In this document: positions 1 through 6,920 of the stretch, piece after piece
Numbering within the stretch: position 1 is the first letter of the stretch
Layout: each line of letters starts with the position of its first letter
Notes under the pieces: model-generated
What the model was told of the DNA's origin: nothing
Database searches by the model: none
Seen by the model: the letters and a program-made list of their open reading frames with translations, nothing else
Program-made: the position numbers and the translations under genes
Assembly: GCA_016550485.1 (NCBI GenBank)
Contig: JABXGV010000241.1
Coordinates: forward strand, 1-17,180
DNA length: 17,180 bases
Source: an archaeon
Lineage (GTDB): Archaea; Asgardarchaeota; Hermodarchaeia; Hermodarchaeales; Hermodarchaeaceae
Direction: 5' to 3'

Positions 1-855
1 GCTGAGGCGGTTGCAGTCGCGGGCGAAGATGGTGTTGGTGCGGCCGTATTGCCAGACGACGCTGTGGGTAGTGCGGTCGATTTCGACGGCTTGGTGGCTG
101 GTGGGTCCTTGGAGGGCGACGAGGAGGTGGTCGTTGGAGAGGAGTTCGGGGTCGTGGGGGTCGTCGCCGAGGCTGGTCCAGTCGTTTTCCCAGACGGGGG
201 CGCCGCTAGGGTTGACTTCGACGGTGAGGTTGAAGTTGCGGAGGTTGATGAGGGTGTTGCCGTTGGCGAGGCGGTGGACGGCGTTGGCGTGGGTCCAGCC
301 CTGAGTGGAGATGGTGTCATAGGGGGGCACATCGTAGTGAGGTGCGGCTTGCCAGCTCCAGACGATGGTGCCGCTGGGGTTGACTTCGATGGCTTGATGG
401 TCGGTCTTGGTATCGCTGCCACCCCAGCAGATGAGGGTGTTGCCGTTGGCGAGGCGGTCCACGTCATGAGAGACCTTGGAGTTAAGGTAGGACCAGACGA
501 TGGTCCCGGCGCGGTTGACTTCGTAGACACCTTTTAACGGGCAGATGAAGAGGACGTTGCCGTTGGGGAGGGACTCGACGTCCATACCGGGGTTGGTGAA
601 CCCCTTCAGGTCATCGGGGAGCACATATTGCCAGAGGGCGTTCCCATTCATGTCGACTTCGACGATGCGGGGGTTGGCGGTGTCGTGCATGTCAGCAAAG
701 AGGGTGGTGCCATTGTCGGCGCGGGCAGGGTCATAGGCTTCGATGAGGAAGGTGGTCTGGGCGCGCAGTATAAAGAAGAAACTAGTGCTGGTGATGATAC
801 CGATAATGATAACGGAAAACACGATACCTAGAATGATTTTGTTGCGTTTTTTCAC
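1..855 (-). CDS. Membrane-anchored beta-propeller protein, arylsulfotransferase (ASST)/PQQ-like, partial
   Basis: The reading frame runs from a GTG at 855 to the window edge without a stop, giving 285 residues with the C-terminus missing. An AGGAGG site (866-871 on the plus strand) sits 10 nt upstream and supports the GTG. Residues about 7-30 form one hydrophobic N-terminal membrane segment, so the rest is probably extracytoplasmic. The remainder is made of repeated blade-like units with the recurring motif (R)LANGNTLI or LPNGNVLF followed by VEVNPSGxxVW. This is characteristic of ASST-type and PQQ-like beta-propellers, which are common in archaea and often annotated as arylsulfotransferase. 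No catalytic residues can be checked, so enzymatic activity is unproven; it may be a surface binding protein. Codons end very often in C, unlike the other genes here, which creates long spurious plus-strand frames across it. Confidence 0.8.
   Translation of the reverse strand, partial: MKKRNKIILGIVFSVIIIGIITSTSFFFILRAQTTFLIEAYDPARADNGTTLFADMHDTANPRIVEVDMNGNALWQYVLPDDLKGFTNPGMDVESLPNGNVLFICPLKGVYEVNRAGTIVWSYLNSKVSHDVDRLANGNTLICWGGSDTKTDHQAIEVNPSGTIVWSWQAAPHYDVPPYDTISTQGWTHANAVHRLANGNTLINLRNFNLTVEVNPSGAPVWENDWTSLGDDPHDPELLSNDHLLVALQGPTSHQAVEIDRTTHSVVWQYGRTNTIFARDCNRLS
247..275. repeat. 29-bp exact direct repeat, copy 1 (inside propeller gene)
   Basis: The 29 bases here recur exactly at 430-458, 183 bp away (a whole number of codons). 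They encode the HRLANGNTLI-type blade motif on the minus strand. The simplest reading is repeat structure of the protein itself, recently duplicated or homogenised. Confidence 0.7.
430..458. repeat. 29-bp exact direct repeat, copy 2 (inside propeller gene)
   Basis: This is the second copy of the repeat at 247-275. It encodes the DRLANGNTLI blade motif. The 183-bp spacing corresponds to 61 codons, roughly one to two propeller blades. Confidence 0.7.
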
Positions 856-969
856 AGGGGGTTTGCCTCCTTACTATCGGAGAATTATCCGCGCACCCCC
901 AACAAATAGGTTTCACCTGAGAGGCATTATTAGCCTTTCTACATCTTGGTGATTTTGATTGCATATCTG

Positions 970-1632
970 CTAGTCCAGTTGGTCCGAGTTCTGGGGGTTT
1001 TGAGCGAAGTAGTATAATCTTGCGTGAGTGATGGCCTCCTTGGATTGGAATGATTGGGTCCTTATTTTTTGAATCAGGAGGATTTGGAGAGAGGAAAAGA
1101 GGGGGCCCGGTTCATTATCGTGGTGGAAGGTGTGAACGACTTGGTGACCGTCACTGTCACTATACTGGAATTGGCCAGGAGCGGTTTCTTGACCGAGACT
1201 GGAGGCGCCGTAATAGGAGCAGTCAGTGGACATGAAATCAATGAGGCAGTATCCGCCAGGGCGGAGGACGCGCGTCATCTCGTTGACGGCAACAGCGATG
1301 TCAGATTTGGTGAGGTGGCATAGAGATTCGTAGGTGTAGACATAACTGAAGGAATTGTCTGGGAAAGGAATGGCGCGCATGTCTGCCTCACGGAGATTCA
1401 GGGCGAGGTTATGTTGTTGGGCAAAGGCCATAGCCTTCTGTAATTGGTCAGCGGAGAGGTCGATGCCGTAGGCACTGTAGCCATGCGAGGCGAAAAGAGC
1501 AAGGGGTGGGCGTGATCCACCCGCGCCACAGTCGAGCACGGTTTTCTCAAGGGGTGCCGGTTCTACTAGCCGGATAAATTCATAGAGGGGTGATGGCCAG
1601 ATGATGTCTTTCATTGATTCCACCGCGTACAC
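970..1632 (-). CDS. Class I SAM-dependent methyltransferase (Methyltransf_11 type)
   Basis: The 220-residue protein has the Rossmann-like methyltransferase core. Motif I is VLDCGAGGSRPP (about residues 32-43), the acidic ribose-binding residue is D58 in YGIDLS, and the motif II/III region is ADMRAIPFPDNSFSYVY (about 83-99), followed by RVLRPGGYCLIDF. These identify a Methyltransf_11-type SAM enzyme, but the substrate cannot be inferred. The first codon is a GTG at 1632 without a clear ribosome binding site. An in-frame ATG at 1614 preceded by GGTGGA is an alternative start that removes six residues. It is divergent from the methyltransferase gene at 1796. Confidence 0.85.
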   Translation of the reverse strand: MYAVESMKDIIWPSPLYEFIRLVEPAPLEKTVLDCGAGGSRPPLALFASHGYSAYGIDLSADQLQKAMAFAQQHNLALNLREADMRAIPFPDNSFSYVYTYESLCHLTKSDIAVAVNEMTRVLRPGGYCLIDFMSTDCSYYGASSLGQETAPGQFQYSDSDGHQVVHTFHHDNEPGPLFSSLQILLIQKIRTQSFQSKEAITHARLYYFAQNPQNSDQLD

Positions 1633-1795
1633 GCTGGTTAGGATAAAACGGTGGAGGGCTTCTGGAAGAGTTCTCTTAAGCCCTTCGATACAGGCTAATC
1701 AAAGGGAATATCTTAAACAATATATTTCTGATGTTCCTTCTACGCTAGTAAGAAAATTATTCTAGCTGGTTTGCCACTCTTTCAGAGGGTGCTTT
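1633..1795. promoter_or_regulatory. Divergent intergenic region between two methyltransferase genes
   Basis: This gap separates oppositely transcribed genes and should hold both promoters. An AT-rich AATATATTT stretch around 1719-1727 is the best TATA-like candidate and could be read from either strand. Assignment is weak because the spacing to either start codon (about 70-90 nt) is long. Confidence 0.25.
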
Positions 1796-2650
1796 GTGAT
1801 ATCTGCTGATGATGACACTGTTCAATCAAGGCTTGTGTCAACAATGGTGGGTCCCTTGTGGGCACGGGCTGCTTATGGGGCGCTGTATCCAGAGCTACTC
1901 TCTGACAGTAAAGCTGCTGAGGTGTACGCGATGGTAAAGGCGCGGCATCCCGAGGCAGCAGCCGAGTTTGTAAAGCTGGAGGAGTTTGTTGATGAGTTTC
2001 TGGGGATCATGTTCTTGGTGCGGGCAAGGACCTTCGACGATGCGATTAGGCAGTATCTTGTAAGGTACCCAGAGGCTGTGATTGTTAACTTGGGCTGTGG
2101 GCTGGACACGACGTTTTCCCGTGTAGATAATGGCACGCTTCGATGGTTTGACTTGGATTTACCGGAGGCGATTGCTTATCGTCAACAGTTGCTTCCTGAG
2201 TCACCGCGGCATCGGTATATTGCCCAGTCAGTACTAGATTTCAGCTGGTTTGACCAAATACGCGCCCGATTAGAAAAGGAGGTGTTTTTGATTGCGGGAG
2301 GGTTGTTTGACTACTTCCAAGAGGATATGGTTGCCGGGCTTTGCGGGGCACTGGCAAAGCGGTTTCCAGGTGGGGAGCTGCAGTTTGATGCTTCCTCACG
2401 GATAGGCAATATGATTATGAACCGGCGGTTCAAGAGCCAAGGTGCCGGAGAGTTAGCCTTCCATCTCCGTCTTGGGAATCCGTCCAAGCAGGTTCCTCGA
2501 TGGTCTGACCGACTGCAGCTTGCAGATTGGTTCCCTCTCTTCGCTCGAACTGAACGAGACCCACGATGGAGCAAAAGGACCCGTTTACTTATGTGGTTAT
2601 GTGATTGCTTGAAGGTCATAAAAATCGTTCACATAAAATTTCGAGAATAG
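1796..2650 (+). CDS. Leucine carboxyl methyltransferase/PPM-family O-methyltransferase
   Basis: The 284-residue protein carries the signature of the LCM/PPM (TcmP-like) SAM methyltransferases: NLGCGLDTTFSR at about residues 98-109 and WFDLDLPEAI at about 117-126, where family members have NLGCGxDTR and DLP. A GxxDYF-like segment (GGLFDYFQE) follows, at the place where the family has a conserved GxxxYL motif. Family members methylate carboxyl or hydroxyl groups, but the substrate is not predictable here. The start is GTG, supported by GAGGGTG about 6 nt upstream. It appears to be a single gene, with no close neighbour on the same strand. Confidence 0.85.
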   Translation: MISADDDTVQSRLVSTMVGPLWARAAYGALYPELLSDSKAAEVYAMVKARHPEAAAEFVKLEEFVDEFLGIMFLVRARTFDDAIRQYLVRYPEAVIVNLGCGLDTTFSRVDNGTLRWFDLDLPEAIAYRQQLLPESPRHRYIAQSVLDFSWFDQIRARLEKEVFLIAGGLFDYFQEDMVAGLCGALAKRFPGGELQFDASSRIGNMIMNRRFKSQGAGELAFHLRLGNPSKQVPRWSDRLQLADWFPLFARTERDPRWSKRTRLLMWLCDCLKVIKIVHIKFRE

Positions 2651-2839
2651 TCATCCCCATGGATAAGTGCATTGACGATCACAGGGTGGTGTGTTACTGG
2701 GAGTTTCGCTTTTAGTTTCTCGAATCATCTTGATGATACTATCACGTGGTATAATGTACCTAAGGGTCAAACGTGATTGTATCATATCTCGTTCTGTAGA
2801 TCCTCAAACTTTTCTGACTCAAGTACCCGCTAATATGAA

Positions 2840-4159
2840 CTAGAGGGCAAGATAATGGACAAGTTGTTTGGCCATCTTGGTAAGAGTGTCTACACTAACC
2901 CATTCATCGGGCTTGTGAGCAGACATGTTGCCTAGGGTAGCAGCGCCAACGCCAATGAACTTGTCAGTCTTTAGTGCTTGGGCGACAAAGCCCATGTCTG
3001 TGGAGCCAGCAGCACTGCCTACAACGAAGTCGCTATCCTGATAGCCATGGACGGCTTTCAAGGCTTCACGCATCTTCAGGCTGTAGCGGCTTTCTGGGTC
3101 GGCTTTGAATGGGCGGTAGGAATCCACCACACTGACTTCGACATCTAAGGCTTTGCTCTTAGCGTGTCCCCGGTCGACCGCATCTTGGATTTCTTGGACG
3201 ACATCGCTGTAGGCTTCTTCGGGGATGTAGCGACGGTTGATCACCAGTTCGCATTCGGCTGGAACTATGTTGGATTTTGTGCCTCCGCGGATGATATCGA
3301 TGTTGAACATGGGGGTGAGCTTGTCCGAGGGTGCACCCATACTCCGTAGGAAGGGAACAATGGGCACCGCTGACTCACGCTGCTCTACCTCTGCTTTGAG
3401 CTGGAGCAACTCGGTGAGGATGGGCACCATGGCTTCCACCGCGTTCACGCCAATGTAATTCATACCCGAGTGGCAGCTCCGCCCCTTAGTTCGAACAGTC
3501 ACCTCAAGTGACCCCGCAAGTCCTGGGGAAATGATGGGCATTTGCGAGCCAAACTCGGTGTTGAGGAGGTGGCCTTTGACGTAGCCTTCCTTAGCTAGGT
3601 GATAGATTCCTGGGTAGACACCAAGCTCCTCATCAGTGCAAAGCGTACACACAATGTTGAAATGAGGGGGTAAGCCGAGTTCGTCCATGACTTCGAGGGC
3701 TACAATCATTGCGGCAATCCCTGACTTCATGTCGAAGGCGCCGCGTCCGTAGATGTGGTCATTCTCGACAACACCCCCGAAGGGGTCCTTTGTCCATGGC
3801 TCCTCGATGGGCACCACATCCATATGGGCATAGATGGTCACGGCCTCTTCTTTGTCGTGGTTGCGAGTCGCCACCAAGTTAGTCCGTGGACCTTCTAGGG
3901 GGTAGGGGATTTTCTCAATTTGTTCTTCTGGGATAACGACACGTTCTGTGTGAAATCCTAGCTTCTGAAAGACAGGTTCGAGGTAGTTGACCATGTCTTC
4001 GTAGTTATTGCCTGGGGGCACAATAGTAGGAATCCGAATCAAATCGCACAAGAGGGTAGTGATGCGGTCTCGTTTACGGTCCACAGCTCTGAAAACATCC
4101 TCTGTGGTAAGGCTCACTCGAGTCGGATCACTAGCTTCAGGGGTAGCCAATGGTTTCAT
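2840..4159 (-). CDS. M20-family metallopeptidase/deacylase (ArgE/DapE type)
   Basis: This M20 di-zinc hydrolase has the expected metal ligands and catalytic residues, numbered from a TTG 16 codons upstream at 4207. H128 lies in YAHMDVVP, D159 in GRGAFDMKSG, the catalytic and ligand glutamates E193-E194 in TDEE, a further acidic ligand candidate E218 in NTEFG, and H431 in MSAHKPDEW. Members remove acyl groups or cleave dipeptides (acetylornithine deacetylase, succinyl-diaminopimelate desuccinylase, carboxypeptidase); the exact substrate is unclear. I chose the ATG at 4159 because the 16-residue TTG extension has no ribosome binding site and a TTTAT element lies about 25 nt upstream of the ATG, as expected for a leaderless archaeal message. 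The protein is then 439 residues, a normal family length. Confidence 0.85.
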   Translation of the reverse strand: MKPLATPEASDPTRVSLTTEDVFRAVDRKRDRITTLLCDLIRIPTIVPPGNNYEDMVNYLEPVFQKLGFHTERVVIPEEQIEKIPYPLEGPRTNLVATRNHDKEEAVTIYAHMDVVPIEEPWTKDPFGGVVENDHIYGRGAFDMKSGIAAMIVALEVMDELGLPPHFNIVCTLCTDEELGVYPGIYHLAKEGYVKGHLLNTEFGSQMPIISPGLAGSLEVTVRTKGRSCHSGMNYIGVNAVEAMVPILTELLQLKAEVEQRESAVPIVPFLRSMGAPSDKLTPMFNIDIIRGGTKSNIVPAECELVINRRYIPEEAYSDVVQEIQDAVDRGHAKSKALDVEVSVVDSYRPFKADPESRYSLKMREALKAVHGYQDSDFVVGSAAGSTDMGFVAQALKTDKFIGVGAATLGNMSAHKPDEWVSVDTLTKMAKQLVHYLAL

Positions 4160-4183
4160 GAGAGCTTTTCGACAAAAAGCCAC

Positions 4184-4188
4184 ATAAA
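4184..4188 (-). promoter_or_regulatory. Possible TATA element of the M20 gene
   Basis: Reading on the minus strand, TTTAT lies about 25 nt upstream of the ATG at 4159 and no Shine-Dalgarno sequence precedes that ATG. This matches the geometry of a leaderless archaeal transcript. The element is short, so the call is tentative. Confidence 0.3.
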
Positions 4189-4255
4189 GTCCAAGAAAAA
4201 TGGTCAAAGCTAGACCATATTACATCAAGGAATACGATGAGCCAGCTTTAACCGA

Positions 4256-4912
4256 TTATTCTTCTAGTTCCTTTCTAAGGCGATCAAGTTCTTTGCGGGT
4301 GCGTTCTCGTCTTTCTTCTGATGTGAGTTCTCCTGTCGTGATATCTGACTCGCCTGTTGGAACTGTTGGTAGTTGACCTGCCTCTTCAAGGGCAACCAAT
4401 GTCTCAATATCCTCTAACTCTGCCTCGACGTCAGCATCCAACTCTTCGTCATCCAGTCCAAGACCGAGGATTTCTTCTGTCGATTCTGCCTCCTCGATGA
4501 GCGCTTGGGTTTCCAAGATAGTTTCCCGTGCGGACTCGGGCGATGCGGTTTCGCGTAGCTGTTCAAGGGTTTGACCAATGCCACGGAGCGCACTCATCAC
4601 TTCAGTTTCTCCTTGGGCTTGCTCAATGGCTTCTACACCCCGCTCCATTAGGTCAATTTCTTGTTCAACCAGTCTAGCCTTGCGAAGGTATCTCGACCGT
4701 CTCCTAAGCTGCAACTTTGCCGCTTTACGATCTCCGCGCTTTACATAACGAATAGCCTTGACTCGTGCATCCTTGGCCTTGGTTTCATACTGCCGGCCCC
4801 GAACCTCAAGTGCATCTACAACCCGGTGAATACGGGCTACAGTGTCTTCCTTTGGTTCTGGTTTCCTAGGGAAAAGCTTCTCCCATAACGCACTGAACCT
4901 TCCTTTTGACAT
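4256..4912 (-). CDS. ESCRT-III protein, Vps20/32/60 (Snf7/CHMP4-like) type
   Basis: The 218-residue protein has the ESCRT-III layout: a basic N-terminal half (helices 1-2, about residues 25-100, with many K/R) and an acidic C-terminal half. Similarity to Snf7/CHMP4 is recognisable in the ALxxRGRQYETKA...KRGDRKAAKLQLRRRSRYLRKA region, in the pattern ending TEVMSALRGIGQTLEQL, and in the acidic stretch with LDADVEAELEDIE followed by LPTVP, recalling the CHMP4 DVDELMxELE...LPxVP region. The C-terminal helix RKELDRLRKELEE could serve as an MIT-interacting motif for Vps4. ESCRT-III filaments remodel membranes. The ATG follows the upstream gene's TAG directly (TAGATG), and the GGAGG (4921-4925) lies inside that gene, so the two are co-transcribed and translationally close. 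Confidence 0.88.
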   Translation of the reverse strand: MSKGRFSALWEKLFPRKPEPKEDTVARIHRVVDALEVRGRQYETKAKDARVKAIRYVKRGDRKAAKLQLRRRSRYLRKARLVEQEIDLMERGVEAIEQAQGETEVMSALRGIGQTLEQLRETASPESARETILETQALIEEAESTEEILGLGLDDEELDADVEAELEDIETLVALEEAGQLPTVPTGESDITTGELTSEERRERTRKELDRLRKELEE

Positions 4913-5524
4913 CTAGCTTTCCTCCTTTAGTCTTCGAATTTCTTCTTCTAGTTGTGAAACTCGTTGCTCTGGTTGGGGAAGGGCTGTACCAGTTTCTACT
5001 TCGATTTCCTGATCAAGCTCTGTTAGTGCTTGGCTGACTTCGCCATCCGTAACTTCGGTGGAAACCGACATACGCTCCATCCCTGAATCAGCAATCTCCT
5101 GAGTCATTTCGAAGTGGCGAAGGTTGTCTTCAATCTGGTCCACCAATTGGGCGACTTCAGGTACCTTGACCTGGGTTTTTAGCCCACCTAAAGCAGCGTT
5201 AAGCTGACCAAGAATCTTTGCGAGATCACCCATTGCCTCGCTTTGCCGCAACTGGGTCTGTAATCCTTCTATACGTAAACGATACGCGTCCACAGAAAGA
5301 GCCCACTTCTGGAACCGCAAATGATGCTGTAGATAAAGACGAACAGCATCCATATTACCTTGAAGCCGGTATCTCTTCGCTTTCTGACGACTCTTACTAG
5401 CCTCCTTCTCTAACATCTTACGCTGTAAATCCAGCTTACGGCAGAAGACATCAAGTCTAAATATCAACTTCTTTAATGAAGGCTTTCCGCCGAGCCATTC
5501 TTTGAATCGTCTAATTGCTGACAT
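4913..5524 (-). CDS. ESCRT-III protein, Vps2/24/46 (CHMP1/2/3-like) type
   Basis: The 203-residue protein resembles the Vps2/24/46 branch of ESCRT-III. It has a basic N-terminal helical hairpin (about residues 20-90, including QGNMDAVRLYLQHHLRFQKWA, recalling KGQMDAVKIMAKDLVRTR of Vps2). Then follow an LGQLNAALGGL segment and VPEVAQLVDQIEDNLRHFEMTQEIADSGMERM, typical of the CHMP1-3 region preceding the acidic tail. The C-terminal SQLEEEIRRLKEES looks like a MIM1-type Vps4-binding helix, although an E replaces the usual R. It is the first gene of a two-gene ESCRT-III operon and is divergent from vps4, its expected disassembly ATPase. Confidence 0.87.
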   Translation of the reverse strand: MSAIRRFKEWLGGKPSLKKLIFRLDVFCRKLDLQRKMLEKEASKSRQKAKRYRLQGNMDAVRLYLQHHLRFQKWALSVDAYRLRIEGLQTQLRQSEAMGDLAKILGQLNAALGGLKTQVKVPEVAQLVDQIEDNLRHFEMTQEIADSGMERMSVSTEVTDGEVSQALTELDQEIEVETGTALPQPEQRVSQLEEEIRRLKEES

Positions 5525-5685
5525 GGTATATTCTTCCGTTTTGCTCTTCAGAATGTGAGGCTTATTATCTTTACGTCATGGGATAATTAGAATACGGCAA
5601 ATTAAGTCTTTGTAACTAGCTCTCATTACCTACAAGTTAATATTGAGAAAGAATCTACCACATGTTTCCACCGAGCACATGTTTG

Positions 5686-5701
5686 GTAGCGCACAATATC
5701 T
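5686..5701. repeat. 16-bp direct repeat upstream of vps4, copy 1
   Basis: GTAGCGCACAATATCT occurs here and again exactly at 5761-5776, 75 bp downstream. Because 75 is a multiple of three, both copies read SAQYL in the same frame. This copy is upstream of the vps4 start, separated from it by an in-frame TGA. Confidence 0.85.
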
Positions 5702-5712
5702 TAAAGAAGGCG

Positions 5713-5720
5713 TTTTATTA
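5713..5720 (+). promoter_or_regulatory. TATA-like element of vps4-vps25
   Basis: TTTTATTA starts 38 nt before the TTG start of vps4. Transcription starting about 25 nt downstream of the element would leave a very short leader. The same octamer precedes the RING-ubiquitin pair, and TTTTATTC precedes E2-E1. Confidence 0.4.
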
Positions 5721-5750
5721 CTAGTGGCTTGTGTCCTCCTGGCAGGTTGA

Positions 5751-6914
5751 TTGGAGTTGAGTAGCGCACAATATCTCATGAGACTCGCGGAAGAAAAGGC
5801 GAGTAAAGCCTCTGAATATGATAGAGCAGGGAAGCGCTCGGAAGCAGCTTCCATTTACATTGAGGCTGCAGATATACTAGCAAAGGCAGCGAGGATTTCG
5901 AGGATGCCGAAGATGCGACTTATCGCCTTAGAGCGAGCTGAGCAGTATATTGCTCGGGCTAAATTGCTGCGGAGTGGTCGTGTTAGAATCGGTGGACCTG
6001 GCCCCGATATCGGAGATACCGAATCGGAGGGTCCAGATTCTGAGCTGCAGGATGACATTGCAAGCCTTGTTATTCGGGAGAAGCCAAGTGTCAAGTGGGA
6101 GGATGTTGCAAATCTAGAAGAAGCTAAACAGGCACTCCGTGAAGCGATTATTCTACCTATTCTCCGGCCTGATCTGTTTACTGGTGCTCGTCATCCTTGG
6201 AAAGGAGTCCTACTCTTTGGTCCACCTGGCTGTGGTAAAACATTGATTGCCAAGGCAGTCGCTAACGAAACTGATGCTACATTCTTCAACGCAGATGCTG
6301 GATCACTTGTTTCTAAATGGCTGGGTGAGTCAGAGAGACTAGTTAAGCAGCTGTTTACATCTGCTAGGAAGTCTCAGCCCTCTATTGTGTTTCTAGACGA
6401 GGTTGATGCTTTAACAGCTGAGCGTGGTAGTGATCAAGTCGGCGGAGAACGGCGTCTGAAGACGCAGTTTCTTGTTGAGATTGATGGTATGAAGAGCAGG
6501 AAGGATGATCGGGTTATCGTGTTAGGCGCGACAAACCGACCGTGGGATATTGATCCAGCATTTCGTCGTCGTTTTGAACGACGTATTTATGTTCCTACTC
6601 CTGAAAAGGATGCAAGGGTACGGATTTTCGAGATTCACACAAGGGGCATAGATTTAGATAGCGATGTGGACTTTGACCATTTAGGCGATTTGACTGATGG
6701 GTTTGCAGGCTCTGATATCGCCCATATATGCCGTGAAGCTGCTCTGGAACCGATTCGCGAACTTGATGTTTCGGGGGATATCCGGGATAAGGAGAAGCCG
6801 GTGCGTCCAGTCCGTCAGAAAGATTTCGTTGACAGCTTGAGTCATATTCATACGACAATTACGCCTGAGGAGATGCAGCGGTATAAGGAATGGGAGGAGA
6901 AGCATGGGACCTAG
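5751..6914 (+). CDS. vps4: Vps4-type AAA ATPase (MIT + AAA), ESCRT-III disassembly
   Basis: The 387-residue protein matches eukaryotic Vps4/archaeal CdvC. An N-terminal MIT three-helix domain spans about residues 5-75 and binds ESCRT-III tails. After a Gly/acidic linker comes the AAA module: Walker A GPPGCGKT (157-164), pore loop SKWLGESE (188-195), Walker B IVFLDE with catalytic E217, sensor-1 N262 in GATNRPW, and arginine fingers R272-R274 (FRRRFERR). The closing QRYKEWEEKHG is the usual Vps4 C-terminal helix. It extracts ESCRT-III subunits from filaments. The start is a TTG (5751); a second TTG at 5757 and an ATG at 5778 are alternatives, the last of which would trim the first MIT helix. 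It is followed 6 nt later by vps25. Confidence 0.96.
   Translation: MELSSAQYLMRLAEEKASKASEYDRAGKRSEAASIYIEAADILAKAARISRMPKMRLIALERAEQYIARAKLLRSGRVRIGGPGPDIGDTESEGPDSELQDDIASLVIREKPSVKWEDVANLEEAKQALREAIILPILRPDLFTGARHPWKGVLLFGPPGCGKTLIAKAVANETDATFFNADAGSLVSKWLGESERLVKQLFTSARKSQPSIVFLDEVDALTAERGSDQVGGERRLKTQFLVEIDGMKSRKDDRVIVLGATNRPWDIDPAFRRRFERRIYVPTPEKDARVRIFEIHTRGIDLDSDVDFDHLGDLTDGFAGSDIAHICREAALEPIRELDVSGDIRDKEKPVRPVRQKDFVDSLSHIHTTITPEEMQRYKEWEEKHGT
5761..5776. repeat. 16-bp direct repeat, copy 2 (codons 4-9 of vps4)
   Basis: This is the second copy of GTAGCGCACAATATCT, inside the beginning of the vps4 coding region where it encodes SAQYL. See copy 1 at 5686-5701. Confidence 0.85.
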
Positions 6915-6920
6915 TAGGGG

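Larger units (their letters stand above)
5525..5750. promoter_or_regulatory. Divergent promoter region between ESCRT-III operon and vps4
   Basis: These 226 bases separate the ESCRT-III genes (minus) from vps4-vps25 (plus). On the plus strand a TTTTATTA element (5713-5720) sits 31-38 nt before the vps4 start and is the best TATA candidate. Upstream of it are two copies of CACATGTTT (5659-5667 and 5676-5684, 17-bp period, palindromic ACATGT core) and one copy of a 16-bp sequence that recurs inside vps4. A short in-frame ATG frame at 5679-5750 (23 codons, ending TGA directly before the vps4 TTG) is present but would lie largely upstream of the predicted transcription start. Confidence 0.45.

Noticed and set aside
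49..537. Long plus-strand frame (162 codons) rich in Gly, Val, Asp
   Set aside because: It is the complement of the propeller gene on the minus strand, which has a start site, a membrane segment and recognisable blade repeats. The false frame results from C-ending codons in the real gene.
2651..2839. Possible tRNA or small RNA in the gap after the LCM methyltransferase
   Set aside because: No cloverleaf, TPsiC-like GTTCRA box or other conserved RNA element was found on either strand.
5748..5750. In-frame TGA before vps4 as a recoded (selenocysteine or read-through) codon extending the protein
   Set aside because: The upstream 23 codons have a hydrophobic stretch unlike a MIT domain, no recoding structure is evident, and a TATA-like element lies within them.
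6595..6905. Two minus-strand frames inside vps4
   Set aside because: They are complementary to the conserved AAA/Vps4 C-terminal coding region and have no independent start signals or recognisable motifs.
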